Source: Carallia brachiata
Taxonomy: Eukaryota > Streptophyta > Magnoliopsida > Malpighiales > Rhizophoraceae
DNA length: 64,000 nt
Reading direction: 5' to 3'
Assembly (NCBI GenBank): GCA_021464245.1
Contig: JADCRB010000029.1
Span: 1,070,660 to 1,134,659, forward strand
Below, one piece after another: positions 60,335 through 64,000 of the stretch (position 1 is its first letter; the number at the start of each line of letters is the position of its first letter). Made by a program: the position numbers and the translations under genes. The notes under the pieces were generated by a model. It saw only the letters and a program-made list of their open reading frames with translations, was not told the DNA's origin and searched no databases.

Positions 60335-60795
60335 TTATTTATTAATTACATATAAAATGTGATATAATTAAATTAAATGAATATTATTTTAAAATTTAAA
60401 ATATATATCTTATATAGTGTAGGTTAAAAAAAATTATATAAAATATTAATGTGATTATATTCATTAATTTAAGTATGACGACTTTGTATGAGTGTTATAT
60501 GTGGTGCGCAAACTTTTTCGTAATAATAACTATACTACCGCTGATTTGTGATTGAGGTTGGAGTGTTGTTAAGGCAAGAGATGTGATTAAATTTATATCT
60601 ATTTTGATATTAAAGTGTTTATAATTAACTCAATTCAAAATGGAGCAGCACTCTCTAACAAAAGTTGTGAAATATCACTCCACTTTTTTTTTTTTTTATC
60701 AAAATAACAATAATCATTATAATTATTACAATAATAATAATTATTATCATTATTTATGAGTGATTCGATCCTCCTGACTCCAACCCATCTTCTAA
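60335..60795. other. AT-rich spacer
   Basis: AT-rich with an (ATT/ATA)n-like stretch at 60700-60760. No gene. Confidence 0.5.
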
Positions 60796-61232
60796 TATTG
60801 TATTTGGAATGGTAGAAAATAAAGACAAGAGAAGGAATTTGGGTGAAAAAGTGACGAATTTTATATTTAAAATGTAGGAGATAGAGGGGAAGAGGGGTAA
60901 GGCTTAGGGTCAATTTTTCTCGGATCCGATCAAAATTCTTCCCCCAAAATTAGGTGGAAAGGCTGCTGTTCAGTTGGACAGCATTTTTTAGGTGGAAAAT
61001 TATTTTTATATTATTATTTTTATTCTTTTACTTTTATTTTTTATAAAATTAGTATTACAATGCATAATTTTTTTCTCTTATTTTTTAACACATCCTAAAA
61101 TACAATATGTTTAGTTTTCTTTTTTAATGAATACAAAAATAATGAAAATTTTTTTTATTTTCCAATATTCATTCCTCCTCTTTTCCTTCCTCTCATTTTT
61201 CTCTCCTTATAAATTTTTACCGAACAAATTGG
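60796..61232. mobile_element. possible Tourist-like MITE
   Basis: TAA flanks both proposed ends (60793-60795 and 61233-61235). The ends TATTGTATTTGGAATGG and (reverse-complemented) CCAATTTGTTCGGTAAA are only loosely inverted. Weaker than the two MITEs at the start of the window. Confidence 0.3.
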
Positions 61233-62439
61233 TAACTGTGCCTTTTGCTGCATTTAATCACTCTACGTTTACAATGAAAATGGGGTAACATCAGGATGCA
61301 TAAATTGAAGAAAAGACAACGAAGACAATGGAAAAGAGAGGTTGAAATAAGAAACCAATTAGGTCTTTTTTATTAAAAAAAAAAACCCAAAACTCTATCT
61401 ACCAAAAGAATTTGATACCTTCCTAAGTCCTAGCAAACTCTATTCTTTGTCTAAAAAAAAAAACTATATTCTTTGTTTAAAAATAAAGTAAAATAATAGA
61501 AAAAGCTAAATCATAAATGCAACTAAAGTTTTTCGTTGAGAAACCTCAGTGATTAATAATTTACAAACTAGATATAAAGTTAGATGTCCAAAAACATTTT
61601 GAGGAAGTTGTATCTAAAAACATTGAACTGAGAGTCTTACGTACGCCAAATATAATTAAAAAAAGAACCTAATTACCACCGCCAAAGTTGATAGTTTGTT
61701 TAACATGAAAATTATGTAATCAACAACTCACAAAGAAATTGCACCAACAACTATTTGGCGTAGCCTAGATACGTCTTGTAACGGGTAAATTTCGAATTTA
61801 AAATGGTTAGACTCAAAAATAAAAGAAAATTTACGTGGGGTCGATTTCCGTAAATCCTCCGATTAGTGTTCTTTTTTTTTATTGACTCCGTCAAGAGCTG
61901 CACGAGCTTGATTTTGACAGAAATAATTTTCACAGTTTTATCTTGAACTGGGTAGACTGAAACTGGATCTGATTTGGACGTTTAGACTACGGTTAAGAAC
62001 CGCAGAAACTTGATTTGAGCCGATTTGGTTTAATTTCACCGAGAGTCGAAGGGACTTATTCTCGGATGAACTGTCTGGATTTTGCTGAGGGCCGTATAAG
62101 ACTTGATCCTAGTTGAATTTGTAGTAATTTGATATTTTTAGATCTACATTCTCATAAAATTCAGATCTAGAGCGATTTAAGAATATAAATCTAAAAATAA
62201 TTTTAGAAATGGAAACAGCAAATTTTTTGGGGCTTACCCCTGAAATATCTCTAAAAAAGGAGTTAAGAAAGTATACTGCAGAGTAAAACCACGTAGGAAA
62301 AGGAGAAATTTTCTTTAGAGATTTTCAAAATTTTCTTTTTCTCTCAAATTCTCTATATTTTTCTGTTTATAGATTTGCTGAATCTGTTTTAAACTGGAGG
62401 ACAATGGCCTATTTATTAGGTTTCTCCTCTCGTTTGAAA
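61233..62439. other. AT-rich spacer, no gene
   Basis: 61900-62100 is somewhat less AT-rich but no frame or motif could be supported. Confidence 0.4.
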
Positions 62440-62562
62440 GCATGCGTGTGAAAGGAATAAGTCGACTTTTTCGTGTGAAGCATGCGTATGAAAGGAAGAA
62501 GTCGACTTTTTCGTGTGAAAGCACGCGTGCGAAAGCACACATGCAAAAGGAATAAGTCGACT
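62440..62562. repeat. minisatellite, ~40-bp unit, about three copies
   Basis: Units start at 62440, 62480 and 62521, each with GCATGCGTGTGAAAGGAATA and AGTCGACTTTTTCGTGTGAA in variant forms. Each contains a SalI-type GTCGAC. The third unit carries a short internal expansion. Confidence 0.75.
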
Positions 62563-62629
62563 ATTGACTCTTTTTTTTTCTTTTCTTTTTTTCCTTTTTT
62601 TTCTTTTTTTAATGTTTATACGTCTACTG

Positions 62630-63275
62630 TCAGGACAGGTCACAACCAGCTGCTCCGATTTGGCCTGGACTCGAAACTTGGCCCAACCCTACCTAGGGCT
62701 CTCTAGGGTCAGGTTAGGTCGAACTACTGGTTTTGATTCCGAACGAGGCCGGTTTAAATTGGTGATTTGGCATGGTTGAACCGATTTTTTTAACTTGAAA
62801 ACAAATTTTTTTAAATAATATTTGTCCATTGCAATTGAACTAACAATAAATTCATTTAAGTATGTGTAAAAATTAAAATTTGTTGAGATTTGGACTATTA
62901 TATTATTATTATTTTTTAAAACTATATGATTGTTGGTCAATGGTCTAGATTTGGACCATTGACTATCATTTAATTCTAGAGATCTGAATCATTAGATTTT
63001 TAAAAAAATAAACCTTGGGTCAATGGTTGAGATCTGGACAATTGACTATCTTTTTTTTAAAAAAAATTATTTAGTTGAACGTTTCAATTCACTTTAGAAT
63101 TGATAGTTTCAAGTTTGAAGTGGAAGGGAAGACGTAACTCGGCCCACCCCATCATAGTTTTGGGCCGACCGCAGTTCATGGCTGATTCTAGACCCTATCG
63201 GGCAGATCTCAATACCAGTTCGGGCCGGTCAGGACCCATGGCTTGTCTAGTATGGCTTGTCTAGTATAGCTTATC
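62630..63275. mobile_element. possible MITE with GC-rich arms and hairpins
   Basis: Two GC-rich arms (62640-62780 with GGCCTGGACTCG, GGCCCAACC; 63140-63245 with GGGCCGACC, CGGGCCGGTCAGGACCC) surround an AT-rich core. The core holds two imperfect palindromes of the form GGTCAATGGTC...GGACCATTGAC (62935-62966 and 63019-63050). A 14-bp segment ATGGCTTGTCTAGT is repeated at 63239-63266. Termini and target duplication could not be fixed. Confidence 0.3.
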
Positions 63276-64000
63276 ACCCTCAAAGATGTACATTGTATTT
63301 GAGAGGGGAAAAGAATGAGAGGAAGAGGAGAATAGGAAGAAAAAAAAAAAAGGTAAACAATTATATTTAGAAAATTTTTGTGAGATGGAAGAAAGTGGAA
63401 AAAGGAAAAGTTAATTTTCTTCCCTAAAGTTACAAACCTTGGTCCACTATTTTGATTTTTTATTTTTTTTGTAATATTACGCATGCTCCATCCACTACTG
63501 TTTTCCCCTGTTTCAAGTTGACTTGAAATTCATTGGATGTTGGCCGAATTTTTTACTGCATTCCGAGTTCTGGCACGATTTGCCCTGTTGTGATTTAGTG
63601 TTCTGTTTACTTGCTGATGTGGGAGCATATTTTCTAGCTTGAGTGGCCGACTTGAATTCGATTGCTGAATTTTTTTTACTGCATTCTCACTTGATTTGGA
63701 AGGTTGGATGCACTCACTTGGTCATCGTACATGCTACTACTACATTGTGATTGGTAGATTCTACTTTGATGAGTGGCGTTGAAAAACAAATAATTTAAAA
63801 AAAATGTTTGTTTCATTTAATTAACTTTAAAATGATAACAAATTAATAAAATTAGTAGATAATTGAGTTCAAAAAATAAAATAAATAAATTATTAAATAT
63901 TATTAAATAAAATTGTTTACTTATTTGCTATCACTAATTTGAAATCATGTAATATTACCAAACAATTTAAACGAATTGTACACAAATAATTTAAACAAGT
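63276..64000. other. spacer, no gene
   Basis: Purine-rich tract at 63300-63420, then mixed and AT-rich sequence. Nothing recognisable to the end of the window. Confidence 0.4.

Noticed and set aside
1..64000. tRNA, rRNA, CRISPR, bacterial operon or organelle insertion
   Set aside because: No cloverleaf, rRNA core, spaced direct-repeat array, or plastid/mitochondrial gene was recognised. The only pol III-type boxes belong to SINE-like sequences.

Overview
The window is nuclear DNA from a flowering plant, most likely a woody eudicot. It is AT-rich, its genes are split by GT-AG introns, its spacers are full of MITE-type transposons, and every recognisable gene belongs to a plant family. The species cannot be fixed from the sequence. 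There are no rRNA genes, recognisable tRNA genes, CRISPR arrays or bacterial-type operons.

Five genes can be supported. (1) COMT, a caffeic acid O-methyltransferase, + strand, 15709-18661, four exons, intact, 365 aa. (2) A mitochondrial stomatin-like (SPFH/band 7) protein, + strand, 22989-27656, nine exons, intact, 446 aa. (3) A small acidic protein with an acylation-type N-terminus (MGGCASKPK) and five 42-residue repeats, + strand, 29439-30517; its first exon appears broken. (4) A plant MutS2-like ATPase, + strand, 44678-56755, 20 exons reconstructed, with one 2-nt frameshift in exon 9. (5) A DUF599 membrane protein, - strand, 60032-58267, two exons. The order COMT - stomatin-like - MutS2 resembles a gene neighbourhood on Arabidopsis chromosome 5 (recalled, not searched), so this is probably an old conserved block into which repeats have been inserted.

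Layout. 1-15.5 kb is a repeat-rich spacer: two Tourist-like MITEs with TAA target duplications (139-625 and 1114-1349); a GC-rich probable LINE tail carrying a nested SINE with a 21-bp target duplication (1.9-2.95 kb); an internally deleted hAT element with an exact 8-bp duplication (4526-5706); and a second, unrelated hAT MITE with an exact 8-bp duplication (8370-9012). 15.5-30.5 kb holds genes 1-3, with a diverged ~750-bp tandem duplication at 20.27-21.78 kb. 31.66-40.85 kb is a transposon island: a PIF/Harbinger-like element with a dead Myb/SANT-like gene, apparently carrying a nested 5.36-kb dead hAT element of the same family as the 4.5-kb copy. 40.85-44.1 kb holds LTR-retrotransposon debris. 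44.7-56.8 kb is MutS2; its introns contain an RTE-type LINE remnant and inverted partial copies of its own third exon. 58.3-60.2 kb is the DUF599 gene. The rest, to 64 kb, is AT-rich spacer with a minisatellite and MITE-like sequence.

The genes do not form a pathway together: lignin methylation, mitochondrial membrane organisation, organellar DNA maintenance and an unknown membrane protein are simply neighbours. I found no convincing new multigene system. The most unusual structures are the antisense exon copies inside MutS2 and the related full-length and deleted hAT copies with independent lesions.
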